A stretch of 64,000 nucleotides of DNA from Wolbachia endosymbiont of Encarsia formosa (GCF_039540065.1 NZ_CP154278.1:1176521-1240520), one strand, 5' to 3'; positions 31,560 to 41,610 are shown, numbered from the stretch's first letter. A program made the numbers and translations. Notes: generated by a model not told the origin, from the letters alone.

Positions 31560-31801
31560 GATTTGAATCCAATAGAACACTGTTGGCATACCATCAAAAG
31601 CTGCCTCATACCTCTAATGTATAAATATACAGACTTACAACTTTTGGTTGGTAATGCCATAATGGAAATTTATCATTCATTTTAGAAAATACTATATTAC
31701 AATTTTTTTTATATATTAATCGAGAAGAGTTCTAAAGAATTAACGTTTTGCTAGTTATTTTATACTAAAATAAGTATATATAAATAATGTAGGAGAATAT
31801 T

Positions 31802-32351
31802 ATGCGGTCTGATTTTAATTCATTTAACAAATACGGATATGTATCTGATGCAAATGGATTGTCTCACCAACAGACGGGAGTGTTGTATGATCTAGAAGGG
31901 TACAAATTTGCTGATGAAGATATGATGTACCAAATATGGTATTATTGGTGATAGTTTAAAAAAAATAACAAATCTGACTGGAGATACAGCAAAGAGTATA
32001 GCAGATTACCTTATTAAACCTGTTAGTGATCAGGTTGCAAAGCAAATCGTTGTTCCATTAGGAACGGAGATTATAAGTAAAATTGTCGTACCTATTACAA
32101 AGAAAGTTGCAGAACAAAATCAAGACATGATAAAAAAGCTAACATATAAACTCATGGTTCGCGTGGAAGATTTTGCTCGGTTACAAATAGAAAAATTAAA
32201 AGAAGACGTAAAGCAAGAGATAACATCAATACCAGGTAAAGTTTTAGAGAAGATAAAACCTTCTTCATGGCTTCCATGGAAAGCAGAAAGTTTGGATGAA
32301 GCTTATTCTGACACTTATGTACCAAATGATATAGATGAATTTGCATGGTAG
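31802..32351 (+). pseudogene. Unrecognised lineage-specific protein with a frameshift
   Basis: A GGAG site stands before the ATG at 31802. The first frame reads MRSDFNSFNKYGYVSDANGL and continues for about 50 codons to a TGA. A +1 shift near 31935-31945 joins it to a second frame that reads GIIGDSLKKITNLTGDTAKS and runs to 32351, ending in [11 protein letters not shown]. Joined, it would be about 183 residues, mostly amphipathic helix (VVPLGTEIISKIVVPITKKV). No family was recognised. Because the ribosome-binding site and both halves look preserved, the break may be recent, or a single-base sequence error. Confidence 0.6.
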
Positions 32352-32582
32352 AGCTTCAAGGTTTAGCAAAATGTTTTTTGGTTTATATTCGCTTGAGGTT
32401 AACATCATTGGCCTTAAGCCTTTTTTTTCTAAGGAACATAATGTCAAAATGTTAAATGGTCTTACCGCATATCTGCAAATTCTCCCTGTGAGCTCCAACT
32501 CTAGCGATTCTGTTTAAGTATACCAAAAAATAGTCATTTTGCTTGAATATTTGATATAATTTAGATCTATTAAAGCAAAAGC

Positions 32583-33809
32583 ATGAATGAAGTAATAACA
32601 TTTGGTTGTCGTCTAAATTTTTACGAGAGCGAATTAATCAAAGAAGCATTAAAAAAAGCAAAGAGAGAAAATGTTGTTGTGGTGCATAGCTGTGCAGTGA
32701 CAAACGAAGCAGAACGCCAAGTGAAGCAAAAAATACGTAAGATCTATAAGAATGACCCAAGTAAAGAAATTATCGTAGTTGGCTGCGCTGTTCAATTAGA
32801 TCCTAAATCATATAGTGATATTCCTGGTGTAAGTAAAGTGCTAGGTAATCAAGACAAGCTAAGAGCTGAAAATTATCTACTAAATAATGATGAAATCTTA
32901 GTCAGTGATAACAAAGCAGAACCTATTCTCATTAATGGATTTGAAGATAAATCAAGGGCATTTATTGAAATTCAAAATGGTTGTAATCATAGCTGCACAT
33001 TTTGCTCAATTACTGAGGCAAGAGGAAATAATCGATCTGTACCAGTAAACAATATTATAGAGCAAATTAAGATTTTTATAGACAATGGATATCAAGAAGT
33101 AGTGTTTACAGGTGTTGATATTACTGACTTTGGTACAGATTTGTTTGGTAAGCAATCACTCAGTTCAATGATTAGAAGAGTTTTAAAGGATATACCACAG
33201 TTAAAGAGACTAAGACTTTCCTCTATTGATGTTGCTGAAGTTGATGATGAACTAATGGATTTAATAGCTAATGAGTCAAGACTTATGCCTCACTTACACT
33301 TGAGTCTACAGTCTGGTAATAATTTAATACTAAAGAGAATGAAACGTCGTCACAATAGAGAACAAGTGATAGAATTTTATCATAAAATGAAGAGCTTAAG
33401 ACCTAATATAGCATTTGGCGCTGATATTATTGCTGGATTTCCAACAGAAACTGATGAAATGTTTCAGGATACAGTTGATTTACTGAAAAAAATAAATGTA
33501 GTTTATCTACATGCTTTTCCATATTCAGAGCGGAAAAACACACCTGCTGCACGGATGCCACAAATACCAGAGAATGTACGTAAAGAACGAGTAAAGCATC
33601 TAAGAGAAATAAATAAAGAAATGATGAGCAGTTTTTATCAATCTTTGCTCGGCACTGAGCAAAGCGTTTTGGTTGAGCAGAATAATATTGGTAGAACAGA
33701 AAATTTTGCATTAATAAAACTTACATCAAGAGTTCAAGCTAAAAGTATTGTGAAAGCTCATGTTAAAGGAATAGAAAATAATTGTTTAATTGGAAATATT
33801 ATTTCTTAA
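32583..33809 (+). CDS. mtaB: tRNA (t6A37) methylthiotransferase MtaB
   Basis: MtaB is a radical-SAM enzyme that adds a methylthio group to t6A37 in tRNAs reading ANN codons. The 408-residue protein begins MNEVITFGCRLNFYESELIK, the UPF0004 domain with its cluster cysteines (also VVHSCAV and VVGCAVQ). The radical-SAM cluster motif is CNHSCTFC, followed by ITEARGNNRSVP. It ends in a TRAM-like segment. The GCRLN start and short spacing fit MtaB better than MiaB or RimO. Confidence 0.92.
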   Translation: MNEVITFGCRLNFYESELIKEALKKAKRENVVVVHSCAVTNEAERQVKQKIRKIYKNDPSKEIIVVGCAVQLDPKSYSDIPGVSKVLGNQDKLRAENYLLNNDEILVSDNKAEPILINGFEDKSRAFIEIQNGCNHSCTFCSITEARGNNRSVPVNNIIEQIKIFIDNGYQEVVFTGVDITDFGTDLFGKQSLSSMIRRVLKDIPQLKRLRLSSIDVAEVDDELMDLIANESRLMPHLHLSLQSGNNLILKRMKRRHNREQVIEFYHKMKSLRPNIAFGADIIAGFPTETDEMFQDTVDLLKKINVVYLHAFPYSERKNTPAARMPQIPENVRKERVKHLREINKEMMSSFYQSLLGTEQSVLVEQNNIGRTENFALIKLTSRVQAKSIVKAHVKGIENNCLIGNIIS

Positions 33810-33868
33810 TTTTTGTACATTAAAGGAATATATGATATAGTAGTTATACTATAAGTGATAATTCATTT

Positions 33869-34810
33869 ATGATAATTAGAATATCTATTGCTTTATTTTT
33901 CATCTTCATTCCGTGTGTCTATTTTTTTATTACTTATACCAGTAACAATACACACATTGAGCAAGTACAACCGTTAAAATTAGAAACAGATAATAATGAA
34001 AGTGTAATACGTTCTGAAGAGGTTGCTGAAAAAGAAATACCAATAAAATATCAAGAACTTAAAAGTAGTTCACCTTCTGTTTTCCAAGTAGCTAATCAGA
34101 AAAATATGTGGCCAAGTATTGCAGATCAAACTGAACCTACAAAGGAAAAATCAAAAAAACTTGATTTCTATGTTAGTGCTAACGGTGGTAAGATATGCCA
34201 TGATAATTCAGAAACATTTGTAAAGGGTATAAAGGCAATAGGAAAAAGGTTTATTAATTTAATCAATACAGCTAATCCTAATCTTTCTTTGCAAGAAAAA
34301 TTAGTATCAGTGTTCATCAAAGCGGGATTAGTGGATGAAATTCAGAGTATAGAGAAATTTAACGGCAAAATTGATTTCCAGTGGCTTAGGAGCGTATCTT
34401 TAGGTTACTATGCTGGGGAAAATGGCCGAGTTGATTTTGAAGCTATGTATTCTACAGCCAATATTGAAGATAGTAATTCTCCTCCGTTATTTGAGAAATC
34501 ATCAAGCGTGTTTGCATTTTTATTAAACTTCTATTATAACTCCAGCATTCAAGATACACAATTTGCTTCGTATATTGGTCTTGGTATAGGGCCAACAGTT
34601 TTTAGATTAAAAAAGATTAATGGATCACCAGAAAATTCAATGCCACTGAATGTTCCTTGGTTTGCTTATCAAATAAAGCTTGGTGTTAATTATTTAATAA
34701 TACCAGAAGTTAAAACCTTTTTTGGCTATCGTTACTTTAGTATCCCAATACCTATTGCAGATGATATATCCACTCATAGTATTGAAGTTGGTTTGATGTT
34801 TAATTTTTAG
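33869..34810 (+). CDS. P44/Msp2-like surface antigen family outer-membrane protein
   Basis: The 313-residue protein has a hydrophobic N-terminal segment (IRISIALFFIFIPCVYFFIT), a polar linker of about 100 residues, and a C-terminal beta-barrel half. The barrel part shows VSLGYYAGENGRVDFEAMYS, FAFLLNFYYNSS, ASYIGLGIGPTVFRLK, WFAYQIKLGVNYLIIPEVKT and FFGYRYFSI, then ends in a terminal phenylalanine (VGLMFNF). This is the Surface_Ag_2 pattern of Anaplasmataceae, to which the Wolbachia surface protein family belongs. The long polar linker is unlike the main Wsp protein. It probably faces the vacuole or host cytosol. Confidence 0.82.
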   Translation: MIIRISIALFFIFIPCVYFFITYTSNNTHIEQVQPLKLETDNNESVIRSEEVAEKEIPIKYQELKSSSPSVFQVANQKNMWPSIADQTEPTKEKSKKLDFYVSANGGKICHDNSETFVKGIKAIGKRFINLINTANPNLSLQEKLVSVFIKAGLVDEIQSIEKFNGKIDFQWLRSVSLGYYAGENGRVDFEAMYSTANIEDSNSPPLFEKSSSVFAFLLNFYYNSSIQDTQFASYIGLGIGPTVFRLKKINGSPENSMPLNVPWFAYQIKLGVNYLIIPEVKTFFGYRYFSIPIPIADDISTHSIEVGLMFNF

Positions 34811-34904
34811 TAATAATATCTGTTCAAGGGCATCTTAAGCAAAAGTGGTCAGTGCTTGCCATTAGACTTCTTGGATAACTTAAGAAACAAGTAGTAGAAG
34901 CAAT

Positions 34905-35075
34905 ATTAGGGAAGGTATAAATTTTGAGCAGGTAAGTAAACTTGATGAAGAGAAGCTTCGAAGACTAAGAGGAGTAAAAAGAAAAACATTGGAAAAATAA
35001 TAGAAATTTTAATAGAGGAAGAGGCAAGAAAAATGCAAGAGGAGGAAAACCAAATAAACAATGCATGTTTGTTAA
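34905..35075 (+). pseudogene. Transposase N-terminal relic (IS5-like)
   Basis: The plus strand reads NFEQVSKLDEEKLRRLRGVK at 34916 onward, then after a one-base slip IIEILIEEEARKMQEEEN. This matches the start of a common Wolbachia IS5-group transposase whose first residues read VSKLDEEKFRRLTGVKRETF. Only about 50 codons remain, with a frameshift. The rest of the 34811-35188 gap shows no gene. Confidence 0.55.
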
Positions 35076-35188
35076 TAGCACTAGGCTCTGTGGAATTTAC
35101 TATGAGGCTGCATATAGAGTATCAAAGTACTCATTAAGTAATGAGTTAGATGATATTGATATTAGCAGCTATAGCATGCTTGTAACAA

Positions 35189-37840
35189 CTAATTCTGTAC
35201 ATTAGGAGCACCATGGCAGTGTTTGTATTTATGCCCGGAATGACAAGGGCACTTGTCATTTCTTGAAACTTTGGTAAAATTATCTTTTTTAGTAGGGTAT
35301 AATCTGTTGCTTATCTCTTGGTTATTTACCAACTTAAAGTGCGCTAGGCGATAAATGGTTAGCTCTTTCCATTTTTCAAGCATCGACTCAAACATTAAGA
35401 AAGATTCGCGTTTAAATTCATTTAATGGGTCTTTTTGCCCCATGGCACGCAAATTTATGCTTTGTCTTAGGCTTTCCAAAACCGAGAGGTGTTCCCTCCA
35501 TAAATGATCAAGTGTCATGATCATCACTTGTTTCACTATCGTATTCCACAAATCTGTAGTTTGTTGACTATTGAAATATTTTTCTTTCTCAGTAAAAAAT
35601 TCTTGTATCTTGTCATTTATATAATCCAAGGCTTCTTGTTTATTCAAAAACTCTGCTAGATTAAGCGTTATTCCGTATCTTATGTGGAATTCTTTTGCAA
35701 TATCTTCAACATAATCTTCGTAATAACCACTTTGTACTATACCTTCTATTATATCCTCATTTACTTCACTATATACTTCAACTAAATCATTGATTTCATT
35801 GTTTAAAATATGATTTCTCTGCTTAAAAATAACTTTACGTTGATTGTTGATTACATCATCAAACTTTAGCAAAGACTTCCGCACATCATAATTTCTAACT
35901 TCAACTTTCTTCTGTGCTTTTTCAAGTGCTTTATTAATCCATGGATGATGAATAGCCTCGTTGTTCTTTAGTCCCACTCTTTGCAAAAAATTCCTCATTC
36001 TATCAGAACCAAATATCCTCATTAAATCATCTTCAAGTGATAGAAAGAACTTAGAAAGTCCAGGGTCACCTTGGCGGCCAGAACGTCCACGTAATTGATC
36101 ATCTATTCTCCTGCTTTCATGCCTTTCGGTTCCAATAACACATAAGCCACCAGCTTTTATAGCAATTTCCTTATCTTTTTTTACTCTTTCGACTATTTCT
36201 TGATATTTTTTTTCTCTTTCATCAGCATTTTTTATTTTCTCGAGCTCTATTTTTGCAATCATTTCAACATTTCCACCAAGCTGAATATCAGTTCCACGTC
36301 CTGCCATGTTTGTTGCTATAGTAATGCTGCCTGGTATTCCAGCTTGAGCTATTATATACGCTTCTTGTTCATGATAACGAGCATTCAATACTGAATGCTT
36401 AAGGGAATGGCTTTTCAAAAGATCGGAAAGTTTTTCAGAATTTTCAATACTCACAGTGCCAACAAGTGCTGGTTGAAGACGTTTGTGACATTCCTCTATA
36501 AACTTCAATACAGCACTAAATTTTTCTTTTTCTGTGCCATAAATTTCATCATCAACATCTATTCTTTTAACAGGCACATTAGTTGGAATTTTTACTACAT
36601 TTAATCTATATATATCACGAAATTCTTCTGCCTCTGTTGCTGCTGTTCCTGTCATACCAGAAAGTTTGTTGTACATACGAAAGTAGTTCTGAAATGTGAC
36701 TGATGCTAAAGTTTGACTTTCATGCTGAATTTCAAGATTCTCCTTTGCCTCCAGTGCCTGGTGAAGACCATCAGAATATCTCCTACCTTCCATCATGCGC
36801 CCAGTAAACTCATCAATAATTACCACCTTACCGTTTTTCACTATATAATCTTTATCAGCAGTAAACATCTTATGTGCACGAAGTGCTTGATCTATATAAT
36901 GAGTCAGTATAATATTGCTAGTATCATAGAGCGAGGAATTTTCAGGAATGAGGTTATACGATTTTAGTAATTCCTCCACTCGTGAAATGCCATTTTCAGT
37001 GAGAAACACTGATCTACTCTTTTCATCGACTTCATAGTCAGAATCAACTAATTTGATTACTATTTTATTGATATGCTTATATATCTGATTATTTTCCTCA
37101 AGTGTGCCAGAAATAATGAGCGGAGTACGCGCTTCATCAATCAGTATAGAGTCTACTTCGTCTACTATCGCGTAATTGAAGCCTCTCTGAACCATATCTT
37201 CTTGAGAAAATTTCATATTATCTCGTAGATAATCAAAGGCAAGTTCATTATTTGTTGAGTATACGATATCTGCGCTATAAGCCTTTTTTCTCTCGTCGTC
37301 TGTCAAATTATTTGTAATAAATGCAACAGAAACTCCAAGAGAATTATATAATTTACTCATCCACTCTGTATCTCGTTTTGCAAGATAGTCGTTAACAGTT
37401 ACGACGTGCACACCTTTTCCTTCTAAAGTATTTAGATACGCAGCTAAAGTTGCGACGAGTGTCTTTCCTTCTCCTGTTTTCATTTCTGATATCATGCCAT
37501 TATGGAGAACCATGCCACCAATTAGCTGAACGTCGAAATGCCTCATGTTAAGGAATCTCCGTGATGCTTCTCGTACAACCGCAAATGCAGGTACGAGAAG
37601 GTCATTTAGTGTTTTTCCATTTTTCAGTTCTTGTTTTAATTCCGCAGTTTTACTAGCAAGATCCTCATCAGATAAGCTCTGCATTTCTTGCTCTAGCGCA
37701 TTAATCTGCTGAGCAATTTTTCTGAAGGATTTTATTATCTTCTTGTTCGTTGATCCAAATATCCTTTTTATAAAAAAAAGTGACAACGTAAAGATGAAGA
37801 ATATAAGAATAGTTGTTAAAACTAACGTAGAGTCTGGCAT
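35189..37840 (-). CDS. secA: Preprotein translocase ATPase SecA
   Basis: SecA is the motor that pushes precursor proteins through SecYEG. The 883-residue protein has the DEAD motor with Walker [39 protein letters not shown], the preprotein cross-linking domain, and the second motor domain with [15 protein letters not shown] and [15 protein letters not shown]. It ends with the zinc-binding [14 protein letters not shown], which binds SecB and lipids. An N-terminal hydrophobic stretch ([20 protein letters not shown]) precedes the usual start region; this is unusual, and a later start at an internal residue is possible, though none is obvious. Confidence 0.96.
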   Translation of the reverse strand: MPDSTLVLTTILIFFIFTLSLFFIKRIFGSTNKKIIKSFRKIAQQINALEQEMQSLSDEDLASKTAELKQELKNGKTLNDLLVPAFAVVREASRRFLNMRHFDVQLIGGMVLHNGMISEMKTGEGKTLVATLAAYLNTLEGKGVHVVTVNDYLAKRDTEWMSKLYNSLGVSVAFITNNLTDDERKKAYSADIVYSTNNELAFDYLRDNMKFSQEDMVQRGFNYAIVDEVDSILIDEARTPLIISGTLEENNQIYKHINKIVIKLVDSDYEVDEKSRSVFLTENGISRVEELLKSYNLIPENSSLYDTSNIILTHYIDQALRAHKMFTADKDYIVKNGKVVIIDEFTGRMMEGRRYSDGLHQALEAKENLEIQHESQTLASVTFQNYFRMYNKLSGMTGTAATEAEEFRDIYRLNVVKIPTNVPVKRIDVDDEIYGTEKEKFSAVLKFIEECHKRLQPALVGTVSIENSEKLSDLLKSHSLKHSVLNARYHEQEAYIIAQAGIPGSITIATNMAGRGTDIQLGGNVEMIAKIELEKIKNADEREKKYQEIVERVKKDKEIAIKAGGLCVIGTERHESRRIDDQLRGRSGRQGDPGLSKFFLSLEDDLMRIFGSDRMRNFLQRVGLKNNEAIHHPWINKALEKAQKKVEVRNYDVRKSLLKFDDVINNQRKVIFKQRNHILNNEINDLVEVYSEVNEDIIEGIVQSGYYEDYVEDIAKEFHIRYGITLNLAEFLNKQEALDYINDKIQEFFTEKEKYFNSQQTTDLWNTIVKQVMIMTLDHLWREHLSVLESLRQSINLRAMGQKDPLNEFKRESFLMFESMLEKWKELTIYRLAHFKLVNNQEISNRLYPTKKDNFTKVSRNDKCPCHSGHKYKHCHGAPNVQN

Positions 37841-38065
37841 AAACTTAGGTAAAGTTTTATTTAATATGAGATTATATTACTAAACGTAACCTGCGGCAAT
37901 TAGATTCAGAAAATCTTTATTTACAAACTAAGGAAAAGATTCTTGCAGATGAAATGTAAAAGAGTCTATTTATTTTATTAAATATTATAATTAATAATTA
38001 AACTTTTTTGATAAATTATTAAAATAGTGTTAAGCTACATGTATAAAACGGTTAGTGGAGTTACA

Positions 38066-38896
38066 ATGTTAAGCAATATTATAAAAGTAAAATTAGAGAA
38101 AAATAGTTGTCCTTTTGAAGAATCAGAAGAATTTTTTGCTTCATTAAAATTTAGTACAAAAGGGTTTAAAGATTCTTCAATAAAATTAGTTTGCCAAAGA
38201 TGGGAAGATTTCACCTTAATTCTACCAAGAGAAGCAGTACCTAATTCTTTCGCTTTGAAGCTTTTATCTTTGCTTAGCAAGGGAAATGAGCTGGCTTTAC
38301 CTATTATATTAAAATACCTTTCTTGCAGAACTGTATTTAAAGATTTTGGTCAAAAACTACAGGCTAAAATGGATCAAGATATAAAAGAACAAAACGATTC
38401 TAAAATTTCTCAGGAGATTGAGTTATGCAAAAAAGACATTTTAAACGTTCTAAATGGTGGTCGATCATTATTAGATAATCAATTACGGGAACGTTATATA
38501 GCATACTATTCATTAATGGATAGTGAGGTTAAAGAATTAAAGATTAAGATTTCAAAAGAACTAGAAGATTATACTAGCAATATTAACGTTAATAAAATGT
38601 ATCAAAGCCTTAATAATAAAATAAAAAAAATAGGGCTTTGTGAGATAAGAGGAATCGCTGCATTGTGTACTTGTGGTTTTACTGCATTTTTTATGTTACT
38701 TTTGGCTCCGCTCATAGCACTATTTGTATGTGCCGCTAAACAAGGAAGTATAGGTTATTTACATGCTCTTATGTATACAGCATCTCCATTTTTGGTTGTT
38801 GCAGCATTAGCGCTAACAGTAGCAGGTGTAGCTTACTTAACAAGTTATTGCCTAAAGCATAGTTTTACAAAAGAAATACAAAATTATATAGAGTAA
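38066..38896 (+). CDS. Unrecognised protein with two C-terminal membrane helices
   Basis: The preferred start is the ATG at 38066, behind a GGAG site at 5-nt spacing, giving 276 residues; frames are also open from GTG 38027 and ATG 38039. The first 190 residues are soluble and mostly helical (ELCKKDILNVLNGGRSLLDN). Two long hydrophobic helices follow near the end (AALCTCGFTAFFMLLLAPLI and PFLVVAALALTVAGVAYLTS). This arrangement, a cytosolic head and a C-terminal hairpin, is common in inclusion- or vacuole-membrane effectors of intracellular bacteria. No family was recognised. A 51-residue PPxY protein starts 12 bp after its stop, suggesting an operon. Confidence 0.7.
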   Translation: MLSNIIKVKLEKNSCPFEESEEFFASLKFSTKGFKDSSIKLVCQRWEDFTLILPREAVPNSFALKLLSLLSKGNELALPIILKYLSCRTVFKDFGQKLQAKMDQDIKEQNDSKISQEIELCKKDILNVLNGGRSLLDNQLRERYIAYYSLMDSEVKELKIKISKELEDYTSNINVNKMYQSLNNKIKKIGLCEIRGIAALCTCGFTAFFMLLLAPLIALFVCAAKQGSIGYLHALMYTASPFLVVAALALTVAGVAYLTSYCLKHSFTKEIQNYIE

Positions 38897-38908
38897 CCAA
38901 TAAAATGT

Positions 38909-39064
38909 ATGGATAAGGCAACTAATAATAAAGAATTAGACAATTTTCCTTCTGACAATTATGAAAAAGTACAACCTTCAGCATCGCTTGAGGAACTACT
39001 ACCTTCATACGAGGAATCGTGTTCATCACCACCGTCATACGAAGAACGTGTCACAGTAGTTTAG
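38909..39064 (+). CDS. Small protein with PPxY and repeated PSYEE motifs
   Basis: This 51-codon frame starts at an ATG 12 bp after the preceding stop codon. It reads MDKATNNKELDNFPSDNYEK and then has LPSYEES and SPPSYEERV near its end. PPSY is a PPxY motif, the class that binds WW domains of eukaryotic NEDD4-type ubiquitin ligases, and the PSYEE block occurs twice. The protein is acidic, with no hydrophobic segment. No strong ribosome-binding site is visible; translational coupling to the upstream gene is possible. It may be a real secreted peptide, or the remnant C-terminus of a longer protein fused upstream. Coding status is unproven. Confidence 0.5.
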   Translation: MDKATNNKELDNFPSDNYEKVQPSASLEELLPSYEESCSSPPSYEERVTVV

Positions 39065-39283
39065 GTAATATTCAACCATCTAATCCAATACAGCAAAATA
39101 AGTTGTTGCGGTGAAGATATAAAGAGAACAAGCAAAATTACAAATGTAATTTTGCTTCCTTTATCATGACTTAGAACATGCAGCAACATGACGATTTGTC
39201 TATACTTTATCAAGTATATTAATGGGTAAATGAATTTTAATACAATCTTATTATACTTATAAATACGTTATATGTGAGAAGAT

Positions 39284-40087
39284 ATGGAAGATTTTATAAC
39301 TGCAAGAAGGAAAGATGATGCTGTGATATCTGTTTGTCAGGATAATGAGAAAAAGAACGTATTAATCTTGGGACTCAATCAAGCTGCAAGGAATTTATTA
39401 AAATGTGAGGAAGAGAATTTACTTAATAAGCCGTTAATCAATATTTTAAGTAAAAGAGCAGCTGAAGATATGAAAAGCTATTTGGAGTATACTGAAGATG
39501 GGCGCGATTTGCCAGATATATTGCCAAAAGTGATAGGCTTTTCTTTAATCGACGCTAAAGGAGAAGATATAAAAACAAAGGTAAAAGTTTTTCGCACAAC
39601 GCAATTTACTAATAGCAAGATTAATTATGAGCTATTGATACGTGACATTAGCCTGTTTCATAAGCTAGCAATGTTTAGGGATAAATATCTGATGGGTAAG
39701 AAATATAAAAAACACAACTTGTTTGATATACCAGACAATGATTCAACGATTTTGGAGTTATATGTCATATTGGATTTTGCCTTTGAATATCAAATTAATG
39801 CAGTTATAGGAATAATATGCTTCAATAATAAATTTAATGAGATAAACGATGCATTGAGTATGATCACAGAGCATTTTTATAAAAATTGCCGTAGTGATGA
39901 TTTTCTAGGATTTATTGATGAGAATAAGGTGCTTTTTATTTTGATTAACTGTGATGCAAAGAACACATCTAAAATAATTAGTCGTATATATTCTACCATT
40001 AATAAGCAGTTACTAAAGCGAAAGTTACCAAGTATATCAATTATTTATGGAAATATAATTCAAAAACATAGTGTGAAGAATGCTTAA
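39284..40087 (+). CDS. PAS-domain protein with a degenerate GGDEF-like C-terminal domain
   Basis: The 267-residue cytosolic protein begins with a PAS-like fold: LILGLNQAARNLLKCEEENL, NKPLINILSKRAAED, and VIGFSLIDAKGEDIKTKVKV with LLIRDISLFHKL at its end (residues about 20-130). The second half reads LYVILDFAFEYQINAVIGII, then CRSDDFLGFIDENKVLFIL and a final IIYG. This follows the secondary-structure order of a diguanylate-cyclase GGDEF domain, but the GGDEF loop is replaced by DENKV and the metal site is lost. It is probably a sensor that binds a ligand without enzyme activity. Both domain calls are by pattern only. Confidence 0.55.
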   Translation: MEDFITARRKDDAVISVCQDNEKKNVLILGLNQAARNLLKCEEENLLNKPLINILSKRAAEDMKSYLEYTEDGRDLPDILPKVIGFSLIDAKGEDIKTKVKVFRTTQFTNSKINYELLIRDISLFHKLAMFRDKYLMGKKYKKHNLFDIPDNDSTILELYVILDFAFEYQINAVIGIICFNNKFNEINDALSMITEHFYKNCRSDDFLGFIDENKVLFILINCDAKNTSKIISRIYSTINKQLLKRKLPSISIIYGNIIQKHSVKNA

Positions 40088-40187
40088 ACGCTTTTGTCAT
40101 TAATTGGTTTGTAGTATCTAAGTTCTACACAATATAAGAATTGTTTTTTATCTCTATTAAGCTTATATTAAAAATTTAAGCTTAACT

Positions 40188-41348
40188 ATGAGGTTACTGA
40201 TCAAACTATTTTCATTATTATTCGTGGTAGAGAGTGTCAATGCTAGGGTAATTCTGGATAAGGAGATGTTTTATGCAGAACTAGATGGAAAAATAGATTT
40301 AAGATTTGGCTACGCTTTCAACAGAGATTCTTTTAGCTCTACAAAAGACAAGACCTCAAGTTATTCAGACCTGCGCTTTCTTTATTTGCAGCAAGTTTAT
40401 CCCAATACGCAAATGGGGTTTAATGTTAAGGCAGGAGTTTCTGCTATTGCAAACCTAAAAGAATTAGACATAGAAAAATTAGAAATGGAGAAGTGCTATT
40501 TTATCATAAAGAACCAGGAGTTTGGATCAGTTGAATATGGTAAAGGAAGTTTAGTTAGTCAGAGTATGTTAGTTAACACTTCAAAAATTTACACAGCTGC
40601 TGGAGGAATAAATGGTCATTGGACAGATTATGCAAATTTGCGCGGTAATAAAAAAAAAGATGATGGTTCTGGGTATGATAAGGATAAGGTATTTTGGGTC
40701 AAGCCTAATATTTATAGCGACTATAATAGACTAGAACTAAAGTTAAAACAACCAACGTTAAACTATATCTCTCCTAAAATCTATAACTTTCAACTTGGAT
40801 TTAGTTATGTTCCAGGTAAAAATAATTTACAATATAACAATCTAATAGCCTCTGGTCTTTCGTATGAAAATGGCCTATCAGATGATATAAGTTTTACTAC
40901 TGCCTTGGCTGGTGAGTTTGCAAGGGAAAATTTAACTGACTGCTCGGATGGTACTTCTCAAAATTATGAATGCCGTAATCAATTACTACACTGGAATTTT
41001 GGATTGAAGCTAAAACTTTTTGAACTTGATTGCATTTTTTCGTACGGTAATGGCGGTAAATCTGGTGAGAAGCGTAGTCCTGAAACAAATAATATGCATT
41101 ATGTAAATGCAGGTGTTGCTTATCATTCTGATTCTCGTAAAGTGAGCTTAACATATTTTAATAGTGTTAGGTATATTGCAGGTAAAGGTACAAACGAATT
41201 CACATCACAGGCTTTCAGTCTTGAATATCCATTAGCTCTTGGAACTTCATACTACTTCGATATTATAAAATTTAGTACTCAGGAACCTGTAGTAAAAGAT
41301 AACAACTACGGGTATGTGCTTTTGGCCGGATTGAAGCTAAGTTTTTAG
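40188..41348 (+). CDS. Porin-like outer-membrane beta-barrel protein
   Basis: The 386-residue protein has a signal peptide (MRLLIKLFSLLFVVESVNA) followed by alternating hydrophobic and polar strands: AELDGKIDLRFGYAFNRD, QMGFNVKAGVSAIAN, FGSVEYGKGSLVSQSMLVNT, NFQLGFSYVPGKNN, AGVAYHSDSRKVSLTYFN. The final strand ends in phenylalanine (VLLAGLKLSF), as barrel proteins do. The FGSVEYGKG block resembles the loop-3 region of Gram-negative porins. It would give small solutes passage across the outer membrane. A T-rich hairpin at 41525 may end its transcript. Confidence 0.8.
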   Translation: MRLLIKLFSLLFVVESVNARVILDKEMFYAELDGKIDLRFGYAFNRDSFSSTKDKTSSYSDLRFLYLQQVYPNTQMGFNVKAGVSAIANLKELDIEKLEMEKCYFIIKNQEFGSVEYGKGSLVSQSMLVNTSKIYTAAGGINGHWTDYANLRGNKKKDDGSGYDKDKVFWVKPNIYSDYNRLELKLKQPTLNYISPKIYNFQLGFSYVPGKNNLQYNNLIASGLSYENGLSDDISFTTALAGEFARENLTDCSDGTSQNYECRNQLLHWNFGLKLKLFELDCIFSYGNGGKSGEKRSPETNNMHYVNAGVAYHSDSRKVSLTYFNSVRYIAGKGTNEFTSQAFSLEYPLALGTSYYFDIIKFSTQEPVVKDNNYGYVLLAGLKLSF

Positions 41349-41524
41349 TGAAGTAACTGGTATGTAAGTATTGTAGTAATGAGAGTAAAATTGAGTTGTT
41401 AATATATGTGCTATTTGATATTATAAAAATAACTATTACATAAGATTTTCAATAAAAAGACATTCTGTTACTAATCCAAGTGTAGAAGAAAACGGTTATT
41501 AATTAGCAAACCAAGCCCTTCAGT

Positions 41525-41552
41525 AAGCACATCTCTTCAGGTGCTTTTTTTT
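41525..41552 (+). terminator. Probable intrinsic terminator
   Basis: The inverted repeat AAGCAC / GTGCTT (stem 41525-41530 and 41541-41546, loop of 10) is followed directly by a run of eight T residues on the plus strand. It lies about 180 bp after the porin-like gene and before rmuC, in the right orientation to end the porin transcript. The stem is short, so termination may be partial. Confidence 0.6.
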
Positions 41553-41610
41553 CTTTTTTATATATAAAAAAATTAGATAGTATTGTGAGTGCGGTTTTTT
41601 CTGTGTTCTG

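Larger units (their letters stand above)
29312..31685 (+). pseudogene. IS630-family transposase, frameshifted and interrupted
   Basis: The gene starts MAYSVDLREKAVLMIE, followed after a frameshift by a helix-turn-helix region (RNLGFGIHSIWYRLKQLR-like text). The DDE core follows in pieces: a YIDEAGVDN-like segment, then TIVMDNATFHKT and LLYLPTYSPDLNP. The coding text stops there because of the IS4 insertion and resumes after 31570 with NPIEHCWHTIKS, giving the last catalytic glutamate, and ends IMEIYHSF with TAG at 31683-31685. Frameshifts in the first half show it was already decaying or has decayed since. Confidence 0.88.
29261..31694 (+). mobile_element. IS630-family element split by an IS4-family element
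   Basis: Imperfect terminal inverted repeats start TAGTATTTCCGAAAG at 29261 and end CTTTTAGAAAATACTA-like at 31694 (reverse complement TAGTATTTTC). A TA dinucleotide flanks each side, as expected for IS630/Tc1-mariner elements. Removing the inner IS4 element and its 11-bp duplication leaves about 897 bp, a normal IS630 length. The inner insertion falls late in the transposase gene, just after the SPDLNP motif. Confidence 0.9.
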
